From the NCBI GenBank assembly GCA_009667805.1, contig CM019066.1, positions 8,184,001-8,248,000 of the forward strand: DNA of 64,000 nucleotides, read 5' to 3'. Below, piece by piece: positions 33,461 to 44,555 of this stretch. Within the stretch, counting starts at the first letter, position 1, and each line of letters starts with the position of its first letter. A model generated the notes under the pieces. The model was not told where the DNA came from and made no database searches. It was given only the letters and a program-made list of their open reading frames with translations. The position numbers and the translations under genes were made by a program. The DNA is from Leptobrachium leishanense. Lineage: Eukaryota > Chordata > Amphibia > Anura > Megophryidae.

Positions 33461-34398
33461 TGTAACGGTGGGCTATAGCACTCACCTCAGAAAGCGTATT
33501 TGGAATCTTCAGGACAGATTTCTAAAGACAAAAGACTAAGAACGGCTGTAATCTGATCTCCCAAGCCAGGGAGTAATGGGACAGACCTGAAAGGGCAACT
33601 AAACTCAATTGGCTTCAAGGCCAATTGACCACTCAGTGCAAACAAATACTCCAGAGAACAGATACTTGAACAAAAACGTGATACAAAAACAGAATAGGCA
33701 AGATAGTAGTAGAGGACAGACCTAACAAAGCAACTAAGCTCAATTGGTTTCTGGACCAAAATACTGCTTAGTGCAACACACTTCTAGATAAGGACATACA
33801 GTGAGGAATCTGAGTATACCAGCCTGCAGGGGAGGCCTTCAAGCAGAGCTTGGATACTGTTACTCCACAAAGATAGACAATGTATATATTATACAAGAAG
33901 CAGGGCAGGACTTCAACTGGACTCTGGAAGCACGCAGAACTGGATGCCTTGCAATTAGGACGCACAACCAGTTAAACGAACATAAGACATGAATCATAAG
34001 GCTGAACATAAACATGAACAAGAGAGACAAGAACCATAAAGGCAACACATACACAAGAACAAGAAGTACCAGGCAAAAGTACACATGGGATAATCAAGAG
34101 AGTAGTCAGAAGGGATAGCCGGGTCGAAACATGATCAGGGTCCTCGAACAGAAACGGGTCAGCAACAGATTAATCAGAAAATATCAGGAACAAGACTCCA
34201 CCAAACTAGACACCACATCAGTCCAAGGAGCACCTTCTCTCAGCCTCTTTTAAAGGCTGATGGCTCCTTGGATTTATGCTTGGCTCCGCCCCCTCAGATG
34301 CCGTTTTGCCAGCCCTTACTACTGGCAACAGGCTAGCCAGCGATGCCACCTGGTGCCCTGACCCCCCAGGGAGCGCTGCGGGGGCCATGGATGTGACA
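33461..34398 (-). mobile_element. Solo LTR, 938 bp
   Basis: It begins TGTAACGGTGGG and ends GGATGTGACA, with an exact 5-bp duplication CAGGG (33456-33460 and 34399-34403). On the minus strand a TTTAAAAG box lies near 34250 downstream of a GC-rich stretch, so the promoter probably faces left. It is unrelated in sequence to the LTR at 24774. No internal coding region. Confidence 0.82.
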
Positions 34399-34537
34399 CA
34401 GGGGTCTAAATGATTATAAATTGTATTTTTATTTTTACAGAGGAAGGCACCCCCTTGTGGCAGGCACCTGTAGGCCTAATTATAAATCTAGCCCCAGGTA
34501 TCAGTATCACATCACAATATAGCATGAAAGACACACA

Positions 34538-34922
34538 GGGTTATTCAAAGAGAGCCGATCTGGCCCCGAAATGTAACCGGACACTGAAATTCAGCGTACA
34601 GCTACAATTCCTGGCCAATCGGCTATTCTGAGAGCAGGCAGTTCGCCAAATGTTGGTGAATTGCCTGCACGTACGGCGCCTGTTCAAGGGGAGTGAACTC
34701 CCCTTAGAGAAACAATGCTTCTATTCAGAGAACAAAAAACAGCAGTGAAAAGTTGCCGAATTGCCCTGCCATTCGGTGGTTTCATTCAACAGGTTTATTC
34801 AGGAGAATCCCATAGGCTTCAATGTTAAAAATATTCCCATTTTAATCCAATATCTAATAAACCGTTTATTATTTTATTCTGCAGTAAAAAGTCTCTATAT
34901 TTTTAGATTTTCTTAGGATCTT
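34538..34922 (+). mobile_element. GGGTTATTCAGAG family, 5' part
   Basis: Begins GGGTTATTCAAAGAGAGCCG and follows the 4319 copy to GGATCTTT, where a TTAA-flanked element replaces the rest. Confidence 0.8.
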
Positions 34923-34926
34923 TTAA

Positions 34927-35832
34927 CTCTTTCGCTGCTGAGCCTTTTCACGCCTCTGTGCTGAGCTCATTTTTACCGGTTTCGCTCATCATGTTTAACC
35001 GCGTTTTGAAGCCTTATTTTAATATATGACCCAGACATATTATATATCGTTATTTCCGGCAGACTGTGCAGATTCATAATATGTCATTATTATATGTATA
35101 CGTTATGTCATGTCTGTATATTATAACAAAAAATGCAATAAAATTTGAATTTTCAATAATTTACAATGTGTAAAGTGTTTTTTTTCACATTTTAAAATGC
35201 GATCGTTTGCGGTTATATTTTCTATGGGGTGCGCTTGTTAAAAAAATTAGAAGTGAGGAATCGTTACTTTTTTTGGGGAAAATTACGTGTTTTTTAGCAA
35301 ACGCCCCCCATAGAAAAAATCGTTACTGCAGCATCATTGTTCACATTATAATTGAAATGGGAACAATATTGTTGCACTAATAAATCTAAAAAAAAACCAA
35401 AAACTTTTATTTATTTTTTATTTTTTTTTTTATTTCATTACATTCAACATGGTCATGTTTGGTATCATTGGAAAGGCCACGCTCTGGCCAACATTAACCC
35501 CTAGCTGTCACGGATCGGGAGATAGGGGGTTCATAGGAACCCCCTATCTCCACTATAGGTGGCAGCAAGGGGTTAATTTCAAAACTGGCGCCATCGCGCT
35601 CTGCGCGATGACGCCAGTCATTAGGGGGATATCCCGGAAGCTTGGCCGACATCCAAGATATCGGCCAGCTCTAGGAGGGGACCGCGATACGGCGCATGTT
35701 GGCGCCATATCGCGATCCAGCCCCCTAGGGGTTAAAGACAGCCGCCGCTTGGAAGGGCAGGCTGTGCCCTTCCAGGCGGTGCCTGTCTTTAATCGCTGGC
35801 CTGCGGGGAAGGGGAGGGGGAGAGGACCCTAA
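34927..35832. mobile_element. piggyBac-like element, 3' truncated
   Basis: Preceded by TTAA (34923-34926). It starts CTCTTTCGCTGCTGAG and matches the 22178 copy through GCCTGTCTTTAATCGCTGG. It is cut at 35833 by a Harbinger MITE and does not resume. Confidence 0.8.
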
Positions 35833-36316
35833 GGCTGGGGTCAGACCAGCGCATTTTTAACGTGCGTTCTGGCGCACTTAATCACGGCCGCACTAGCAGC
35901 AAATGACGGGCAATGACAGACAATATACAAAGTACGGTCGCACGAAAGTCTGGCCGCGCAACGCAAGTGGAAAATGAACGCATTTTTTCGAGAACGCAGT
36001 ACCGCTAGTACTGACGTACAGAGTGCGCTGCGTCCACTAGCGGTGTGTGTGCGTGATTTGGAGACGTCAGACCCTGCTCATGTCCGGCCAACATAACGTC
36101 CGGACACCCAAAGTTTCCTGGTTTGGATCCGTAAAAAATCACGTACGAACATGCGCATCGTATTACCGTTTTCGCGTATTCCGTGAAAAAATATGTCAAT
36201 GCGTTCGGATGCACTTTTTTACGTTCGCTTGTAAAAATGCTTTCATTTGACCCTAGCCTCATTCGAACGCACTTTTTCACGGACAACGCGAAAGATGCGT
36301 TAGTCTGACCCTAGTC
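35833..36316. mobile_element. Harbinger-type MITE, subfamily 1
   Basis: GGCTGGGGTCAGACCAGCGC to CTGACCCTAGTC. It contains an extra internal CCCTAGCCTC at 36251 followed by a repeat of the terminal region, suggesting a partial internal duplication. Confidence 0.85.
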
Positions 36317-36319
36317 TTA

Positions 36320-36753
36320 GGCTAGGGTCAGACTAACACATTTTTCACGTGCGTTTAGCCGCACGAAATTACGGCCGTGCTAGCAGCAAAGGACTTCCAA
36401 TGCCGGGGAACATACGACGAACGGCCGCACGAAAGTTCGTCCGTGCAACGCAAGTGGCCAACGAACGCATTTTTTCGAGAACGTCAAACCGCTACTACTG
36501 ACGTACAGAGTGCGCTGCGGCCGCATAGCGGCGTGTTTGTGTGATTGGGAGACGTCAGACGCTGCTAATGTCCGGCTAACATAACGTCCAGACGCAAAAA
36601 GGGTTTTATTGATGATCCGTACAAAATCACGGACGAAAATGCGCATCGTATGACCGCTATCGCGTATTCCGTGAAAAAATACGTCCATTCGTTCGAACGC
36701 ACTTTTTTCTTTTTCACGGACAACGCGAAAAATGCGTTCGTCTGACCCTAGCC
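36320..36753. mobile_element. Harbinger-type MITE, subfamily 1
   Basis: GGCTAGGGTCAGACTAACAC to CTGACCCTAGCC, TTA on both sides (36317-36319 and 36754-36756). The right flank is 54-bp satellite, whose ATTAATTATACT junction supplies TTA target sites. Confidence 0.9.
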
Positions 36754-36756
36754 TTA

Positions 36757-36855
36757 TACTGTAGAGGTGCTGCCCGGCAGTGTGTGGAATCTTATGCTGC
36801 ATTATTCTGTAGAGGTGCTGCCCAGCAGTGTGCGGATTCATATGCTGCATTAATT
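36757..36855. repeat. Two detached 54-bp satellite monomers
   Basis: Two diverged units (AGAGGTGCTGCCCGGCAGTG, CAGTGTGCGGATTCATATGC), 2.4 kb upstream of the main array. Confidence 0.88.
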
Positions 36856-37204
36856 TTTTATTTTTTATTCGTTTTAAGGCTAAGGTCAGACGAAAGAATT
36901 TTTAACGTCCGTTAAGGCTGGGGTCAGACGAGCGTAATGTTCACGTCCGTGATTGTGCCTAAAAGTACGTCCGTGATAGCATGAAAGAAAGTCCATTGGA
37001 GCCTGTTACACAAAGTACGTCCGCACTGAACTGCGGACGCACAACGGCCGCGGCAAACGGACGCAAGGCAGGCAAGAACGTACAACCACTAGAACGGCCG
37101 CACAAAGTGCGCTGCGTCCGCAACGTCCGCATAGCTTTGTGTGTGAGTGATGGAACGTGGTCAGACGGACTGCATTTATACGTCCAGCATTTTTCACGGA
37201 CAAA

Positions 37205-37629
37205 GGCTAGGGTCAGACGAACGCATTTTTATGTTGTCTGTGAAAAAGTGCGTTCGAACGAATGGACGCATTTTTTCACAGAATACGTGATAGCGGTCAT
37301 ACTATGCGCATTTTCGTCCGTGATTTTGTACGGATCATCAATAAAACTCTTTTTGTGTCTGGACGTTATGTTGGCCGGACATTAGCAGCGTCTGACGTCT
37401 CCTAATCACACACACACGCCGCTAGCAGACGCAGCGCACTCTGTACGTCAGTACCTGCGGTTTCACGTTCTCGAAAAAATGCGTTCATTTTCCACTTGCG
37501 TTGCGCGGCCGGACTTTTGTGCGACCGTACTTCATATATTGGCCGTCATTGCCCGGCATCTGCTGCTAGCACGGCCGTGATTAAGTGCGCCAGAACGCGC
37601 GTTCGCACTGCCTCAGTCTGACCCTAGCC
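37205..37629. mobile_element. Harbinger-type MITE, subfamily 1, inside subfamily 2
   Basis: Flanked by AAA on both sides. The interrupted host reads ATTTTTCACGGACAAA | AAATGGTTTTGC, which fits the uninterrupted copy at 30552 once one AAA is removed. Confidence 0.9.
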
Positions 37630-37833
37630 AAAATGGTTTTGCTTTTTAATTTATTTTTCCTCCTACATCCGTCAAAATATATACGTCAGTGAATAAATGG
37701 GCTGTGTGGCCACTACTGTGTCTTCCGTACTAACGTACGTCCATGTGCATGGACGTACAGTCCGTAGAAATCACGCTCGTCTGACCCTAGCCTTAGGCTA
37801 GGGTCAGACGAACGCATTTTTCACGTGCGTTTA

Positions 37834-38257
37834 GGCTAGGGTCAGACTGAGGCAGTGCGAACGCGCGTTCTGGCGCACTTAATCACGGCCGTGCTAGCAG
37901 CAGATGCCGGGCAATGACAGCCAATATACGAAGTACGGTCGCACAAAAGTCCGGCTGCGCAACGCAAGTGGAAAATGAACGCATTTTTTCGAGAACGTGA
38001 AACCGCAGGTACTGACGTACAGAGTGCGCTGCATCCGCTAGAGGCGTGTGTGCGTGAATTGGAGACATCAGACGCTGCTAATGTCCGGCCAACATAACGT
38101 CCAGACACAAAAAGAGTTTTATTGATGATCCGTACAAAATCACGGACGAAAATGCGCATAGTATGACCACTATCACGTATTCTGTGAAAAATGCGTCCAT
38201 TCGTTCGAACGCACTTTTTCACAGACAACATAAAAATGCGTTCGTCTGACCCTAGCC
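37834..38257. mobile_element. Harbinger-type MITE, subfamily 1, inside subfamily 1
   Basis: Flanked by TTA (37831-37833, 38258-38260). The host CGTGCGTTTA | GCCGCACGAAAT is seen uninterrupted at 36348-36370. Confidence 0.92.
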
Positions 38258-38649
38258 TTAGCCGCACGAAATCACGGCCGTGCTAGCAGCAAATGACGTC
38301 CAATGCCGGGTAACATACGAAGAACGGCCACACGTAAGTTCGTCCGCGCAACGCAAGTGGCAAACGAACGCATTTTTTCTAGAACGTCAAACCGCTAGTA
38401 ATGACGTACAGAGTGCGCTGCGTCCGCATAGCGGCGTGTGTGTGTGATTAGGAGACGTCAGACGCTGCACACGTCCGGCCAACATAACGTCCAGATGCAA
38501 AAAGTGTTTTATTAATGATCCGTACATAATCACGGACGAAAATGCGCATCGTATGACCGCTATCGCATATTCCGTGAAAAAATACGTCCATTCGTTCAAA
38601 CGCACTTTTTCACGGACAACGTGAAAAATGCGTTAGTCTGACCCTAGCC

Positions 38650-39133
38650 TAAATCATTTAATTTGTTCTGTTTTTTTTTTTTTCGTTTCAGATAATTTTG
38701 TTCAGTTTTTTCCGTTTTAAATAATTTTGTTTTGTTTTTTATTTTTAATGTCAGACCATTTGGGTCAGTATTTTTGCGTTTTTTTAAATCGTTTTGTTCA
38801 TTATTTTTCCTTTCCTACCATTTTAATATGATTAAATAAAGTTTTGCAATGCATATTCATAAGAAAAAAAGGATCTTTCATAAAAATCGATACATCCGAA
38901 GGAACGAATTGGCAGAATTACCGTATCGACTGAAATATCGGAGCATCCGAAATACCATTCGTTTAAGTCAAAACAAATAGACACTTTGAAACGAAGAGAA
39001 CAGACGATCCGAAAAGACCGAAAATTTCAAATATCACGAAATAAAAGTCGATATGAAACAACGAGCCGAAACTAAAATCGTAAAAAAACTGAACGAGTCA
39101 AAACGAAACGAAATGAAAAACAAAAATGCATGC
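38650..39133. mobile_element. hAT-type MITE fragment (TTTCG-rich)
   Basis: T-rich and CGAAA-rich sequence ending TGCACATCCCTA, the 3' terminus of the TAGGSWTGTGC group. It shares CAAAACAAATAGACACTTTG with 57040. The start may lie left of the Harbinger cluster near 36856. Confidence 0.7.
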
Positions 39134-39150
39134 ACATCCCTAATAAATGG

Positions 39151-39240
39151 CAGAATTTTTCTGGTTTGGCTATTTTGACCTAGAATTTTCACTTCTCTAG
39201 TCATTCTCCTGGTTTTCACCTCTCTCTGAATAACCCTGTA
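39151..39240. mobile_element. Short MITE, half copy
   Basis: GCTATTTTGACCTAGAATTT to CTCTCTGAATAACCCTG, matching the half copy at 17960-18034. Confidence 0.75.
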
Positions 39241-39262
39241 ACTGATCCGAAAAATAAATCGA

Positions 39263-42200
39263 TCTGCAGAGAGGCGCTGCCCGGCAGTGTGCAGATTCAT
39301 ATGCTGCATTAATTATACTGCAGAGAGGTGCTTCCCAGCAGTGTGCAGATTCATATGCTGCATTAATTATACTGCAGAGAGGCGCTTCCCAGCAGTGTGT
39401 GGATTCATATGCTGCATTAATTATACTGCAGAGAGGCGCTTCCCAGCAGTGTGTGGATTCATATGCTGCATTAATTATACTGTAGAGAGGTGCTTCCCAG
39501 CAGTGTGTGGATTCATATGCTGCATTAATTATACTGAAGAGAGGCGCTTCCCAGCAGTGTGTGGATTCATATGCTGCATTAATTATACTGAAGAGAGGTG
39601 CTTCCCAGCAGTGTGTGGATTCATATGCTGCATTAATTATACTGCAGAGAGGCGCTTCCCAGCAGTGTGTGGATTCATATGCTGCATTAATTATACTGCA
39701 GAGAGGTGCTTCCCAGCAGTGTGTGGATTCATATGCTGCAATAATTATACTGCAGAGAGGCGCTTCCCAGCAGTGTGTGGATTCATATGCTGCATTAATT
39801 ATACTGCAGAGAGGTGCTTCCCAGCAGTGTGTGGATTCATATGCTGCATTAATTATACTGAAGAGAGGTGCTTCCCAGCAGTGTGTGGATTCATATGCTG
39901 CATTAATTATACTGCAGAGAGGTGCTTCCCAGCAGTGTGTGGATTCATATGCTGCATTAATTATACTGCAGAGAGGTGCTTCCAGCAGTGTGTGGATTCA
40001 TATGCTGCATTAATATACTGCAGAGAGCGCTTCCCAGCAGTGTGTGGATTCATATGCTGCATTAATTATACTGCAGAGAGGTGCTTCCCAGCAGTGTGTG
40101 GATTCATATGCTGCATTAATTATACTGCAGAGAGGTGCTTCCCAGCAGTGTGTGGATTCATATGCTGCATTAATTATACTGCAGAGAGGTGCTTCCCAGC
40201 AGTGTGTGGATTCATATGCTGCATTAATTATACTGCAGAGAGGTGCTTCCCAGCAGTGTGTGATTCATATGCTGCATTAATTATACTGCAGAGAGAGGCG
40301 CTTTCCAGCAGTGTGTGGATTCATATGCTGCATTAATTATACTGCAGAGAGGCGCTTCCCAGCAGTGTGTGGATTCATATGCTGCATTAATTATACCGCA
40401 GAGAGGCGCTTCCCAGCAGTGTGTGGATTCATATGCTGCATTAATTATACCGCAGAGAAGTACTTCCCAGCAGTGTGTGGATTCATATGCTGCATTAAAT
40501 ATACTGTGCAGAGAGGTGCTTCCCAGCAGTGTGTGGATTCATATGCTGCATTAATTATACCGCAGAGAAGTACTTCCCAGCAGTGTGTGGATTCATATGC
40601 TGCATTAATTATACTGTGCAGAGAGGTGCTTCCCAGCAGTGTGTGGATTCATATGCTGCATTAATTATACCGCAGAGAAGTACTTCCCAGCAGTGTGTGG
40701 ATTCATATGCTGCATTAATTATACTGTGCAGAGAGGCGCTTCCCAGCAGTGTGTGGATTCATATGCTGCATTAATTATACTGTGCAGAGAGGTGCTTCCC
40801 CTTAGTGTGCGTATTCATATGCTGCATTAATTATACTGCAGAGGGGCGCTTCCCAGCAGTGTGTGGATTCATATGCTGCATTAATTATACTGTGCAGAGA
40901 AGCGCTTCCCCGCAGTGTGTGGATTCATATGCTGCATTAATTATACTGCAGAGAGGCGCTTCCCAGCAGTGTGTGGATTCATATGCTGCATTAATTATAC
41001 TGCAGAGAGGTGCTTCCTAGCAATGTGTGGATTCATATGCTGCATTAATTATACTGCAGAGAGGTGCTTCCCAGCAGTGTGTGGATTCATATGCTGCATT
41101 AATTATACTGCAGAGAGAGGCGCTTTCCAGCAGTGTGTGGATTCATATGCTGCATTAATTATACTGCAGAGAGGTGCTTCCCAGCAGTGTGCGGATTCAA
41201 ATGCTGCATTAATTATACTGCAGAGAGGTGCTTCCCAGCAGTGTGTGGATTCATATGCTGAATTATACTGAAGAGAGGCTCTGCCCCGCAGTGTGTGGAT
41301 TCACATGCTGCATTAATTATACTGCAGAGTAGGCTTGTGCACCGATTTTTTTTTCGGTTCGATTCGGTTCGATTTTTCGGATTTTTAAACTTTTCGATTC
41401 GGCTCGTTTCGACCGATTTCGGTTTCGATTCGATTCGGTTCGGCTCGTTTTTCGGGTACATTTTTTTTTTCGGAAAATCGACCATTTTTTGTATTTTTCG
41501 TGTCGCTTTGCTCGGTTTTTGTATCGACTTTTCGTTTTTTCGGAAAATTTTCGTTTTCAGAAAATTTTCGTTTTTTGGCAAATTTTTGTTTTTTCGGAAC
41601 GTCTGTTGTCCTCGTTTGACACATTTCAAGTCCATTAGAAAAATCCGAAAATATTTCGTTTCGGCTCGGAAAACGTTTCGGATCTGACATTTTCGGATCT
41701 AAAAATTTTCGGAAATTCGGCGCATCCGAAAACACGAATCGGGAAATTTCGTGAAAATTCCGAAATTCCGAAACCCGAAACGCACATCCCTACTGCAGAG
41801 AGTTGCTTCCCAGCAGTGTGCGGATTCATTTGCTGAATTATACTGCAGAGAGGCGCTGCCCCGCAGTGTGTGGATTCATATGCTGCATTCATTATACTGC
41901 AGAGAGGTGCTTCCCAGCAGTGTGTGAATTCATATGCTGCATTCATTATACTGCAGAGAGGTGCTTCCCAGCAGTGTGCGAATTCATATGCTGCATTAAT
42001 TATACTGCAGAGAGGCACTGCCCCGCAGTGTGTGGATTCATATGCTCCATCAATTATACCGCAGAGAGGCGCTTCCCAGCAGTGTTTGGATTCATATGCT
42101 GCATTAATTATACCGCAGAGAGGCGCTTCCCAGCAGTGTGTGGATTCATATGCTGCATTAATTATACTGTGCAGAGAGGTGCTTCCCAGCAGTGTGCGAA

Positions 42201-43621
42201 TTCATATGCTGCATTAATTATACTGCAGAGAGGTGCTTCCCCGCAGTGTGCAGATTCATATGCTGCATTAATTATACTGCAGAGAGGCGATGCCCAGCAG
42301 TGTGTGGATTCATATGCTGCATTAATTATACTGCAGAGAGGTGCTTCCCCGCAGTGTGTGGATTCATATGCTGCATTAATTATACTGCAGAGAGGTGCTG
42401 CCCAGCAGTGTGTGGATTCATATGCTGCATTAATTATACTGCAGAGAGGTGCTTCCCAGCAGTATGTGAATTCATATGCTGCATTAATTATACTGCAGAG
42501 AGGCGCTTCCCCGCAGTGTGTGGATTCATATGCTGCATTAATTATACTGCAGAGAGGTGCTTCCCCGCAGTGTGTGGATTCATATGCTGCATTAATTATA
42601 CTGCAGAGAGGCGCTGCCCAGCAGTGTGTGGATTCATATGCTGCATTAATTATACTGCAGAGAGGCGCTTCCCAGCAGTGTGTGGATTCATATGCTGCAT
42701 TAATTATACTGCAGAGAGGCGCTTCCCAGCAGTGTGTGTATTCATATGCTGCATTAATTATACTGCAGAGAGGCGCTTCCCAGCAGTGTGTGGATTCATA
42801 TGCTGCATTAATTATACTGCAGAGAGGTGCTTCCCCGCAGTGTTTGGATTCATATGCTGCATTAATTATACTGCAGAGAGGTGCTGCCCAGCAGTGTGTG
42901 GATTCATATGCTGTATTAATTATGCTGCAGAGAGGCGCTTCCCAGCAGTGTGTGGATTCTTATGCTGCATTAATTATACTGCAGAGAGGCTCTTCCCCTC
43001 AGTGTGTGGATTCTTATGCTGCATTAATTATACTGCAGAGAGGTGCTTCCCAGCAGTATGCGAATTCATATGCTGCATTAATTATACTGCAGAGAGTTGC
43101 TTCCCAGCAGTGTGTGGATTCTTATGCTGCATTAATTATACTGCAGAGAGTTGCTTCCCAGCAGTGTGTGGATTCATATGCTGCATTAATTATACTGCAG
43201 AGAGTTGCTTCCCAGCAGTGTGTGGATTCATATGCTGCATTAATTATACTGCAGAGAGTTGCTTCCCAGCAGTGTGTGGATTCATATGCTGCATTAATTA
43301 TACTGCAGAGAGGCGCTGCCCAGCAGTGTGTGGATTCATATGCTGCATCAATTATACTGTGCAGAGAGGTGCTTCCCAGCAGTGTGTGGATTCATATGCT
43401 GCATTAATTATACCGCAGAGAGGCGCTTCCCAGCAGTGTGTGGATTCATGTGCTGCATCAATTATACTGCAGAGAGGTGCTTCCCAGCAGTGTGTGGATT
43501 CATATGCTGCATTAATTATACTGCAGAGAGGCGCTTCCCAGCAGTGTGTGTATTCATATGCTGCATTAATTATACCGCAGAGAGGCGCTTCCCAGCAGTG
43601 TGTGGATTCAAATGCTGCTTT
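39263..43621 (+). repeat. 54-bp satellite array, about 70 units
   Basis: The unit contains CTGCAGAGAGGTGCTTCCCA, GCAGTGTGTGGATTCATATG and CTGCATTAATTATA at a 54-bp period. The array is split by a hAT MITE at 41330-41792. Because 54 is divisible by 3, uninterrupted frames of 349-534 codons run through it, encoding an 18-residue repeat (CFPAVCGFICCINYTAER or, in another frame, QRGASQQCVDSYAALIIL). Codon use shows no sign of selection, and indels shift between frames, so I treat these as artefacts. Confidence 0.97.
41330..41792. mobile_element. hAT MITE inserted in the satellite
   Basis: Starts TAGGCTTGTGCACCG and ends CGCACATCCCTA. The exact 8-bp duplication CTGCAGAG (41322-41329, 41793-41800) is satellite sequence. 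The 463-bp interior is made of TCGGTTCGATTCGG and CGGAAAATTTTCG motifs and closely matches the copy at 62560. Confidence 0.95.
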
Positions 43622-43659
43622 GAAAGCTATGGGGTAAAAAGCCTTGTTTCTTTAAAAGA

Positions 43660-43985
43660 GTTAGGAAACCTAAAATTTCACTCAACAAATGCCTAAATAA
43701 TCCTAAAAAATAAATAAGTAAAGAAACTTTAATTATATTGGTAGTAATCTACGTCCCATTCTTAAACAAACAATAAAAAACGAAATAACTCATAAAAAAT
43801 TAAAAACTAACTGATCCGAATCACCAAATCAATCAGAATCACCGAATCGATCCGTACCAAAATTTTGTATCGATTCAAATTTTCAGATGGCTGATATTTA
43901 ATTTTCGGAGATGCTCCCGAAATACGAAAATGGGGAGTTTTTTCCGAATTTGGATTCGGAACGAAACAAATTTCAGATCTCTAGG
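43660..43985. mobile_element. hAT-type MITE fragment
   Basis: AGTTAGGAAACCTAAAATTT matches 1657-1676 in the intact element at 1336, and the rest is of the same CCGAATC-rich type. It ends near GAAACAAATTTCAGATCTC. The satellite array may have expanded inside this element, since related sequence (GATCCGAAAAATAAATCGAT) also borders its left side. Confidence 0.6.
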
Positions 43986-44187
43986 TTTGATACATGCACT
44001 TCTGCAATATAGAGCAGCACTCCCATCAGGTAAGGCCAGGGAGTTGCATCACCATCCATGGAGGGACCACCACATACCAACGTATCCACAGAACAAAAGA
44101 ACTGAACTAAGCACTCACCCCCGTCTTGCAAACAGGTTTGTTACACCAGACAATTGCAGCACAGCAATGTTTTGTCACAAAGTCTTA

Positions 44188-44552
44188 GGCTAGGGTCAGA
44201 CGTCCAATGACGGCAAATATACAAAGTACGGCCGCACGAAAGTTCGGCCGGGCAACGCAAGCGGCAAAGAAACGCATTTTTTCAAGAACGTGAAACCGCT
44301 ATTACTGACGTACAGCGTGCGCTGCGTCTGCTAGCGGCGTGTGTGCGTGATTAGGAGATGTCAGACGCTGCTAATGTCCGGCCAACATAACGTCCAGACG
44401 CAAAAAGTGTTTTATTGATGATCCGTACAAAATCACGGACGGAAATGCGCATCGTATGACCGCTATCGCGTATTCCGTGAAAAAATGCGTCCATTCGTTC
44501 GAACGCACTTTTTCACGGACAACGCGAAAAATGCATTAGTCTGACCCTAGCC
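44188..44552. mobile_element. Harbinger-type MITE, subfamily 1, internally deleted
   Basis: GGCTAGGGTCAGACG to CTGACCCTAGCC, TTA on both sides. About 60 bp after the left terminus are missing compared with sister copies. Confidence 0.9.
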
Positions 44553-44555
44553 TTA

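Larger units (their letters stand above)
36878..38649. mobile_element. Nested cluster of Harbinger-type MITEs
   Basis: The whole cluster sits in a TAA site (36875-36877 and 38650-38652). It comprises a stub 36878-36912, a subfamily-2 copy 36916-37792 interrupted by a subfamily-1 copy, and a subfamily-1 copy 37796-38649 interrupted by another. Inner copies are listed separately. Confidence 0.85.

Noticed and set aside
39263..43621. Possible CRISPR array
   Set aside because: The repeats are contiguous with no unique spacers, and the context is eukaryotic.
41803..43637. Open frames of 534 and 481 codons rich in cysteine
   Set aside because: They are translations of the 54-bp satellite, whose length is divisible by three. 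Frames switch at indels and no flanking gene structure is seen.
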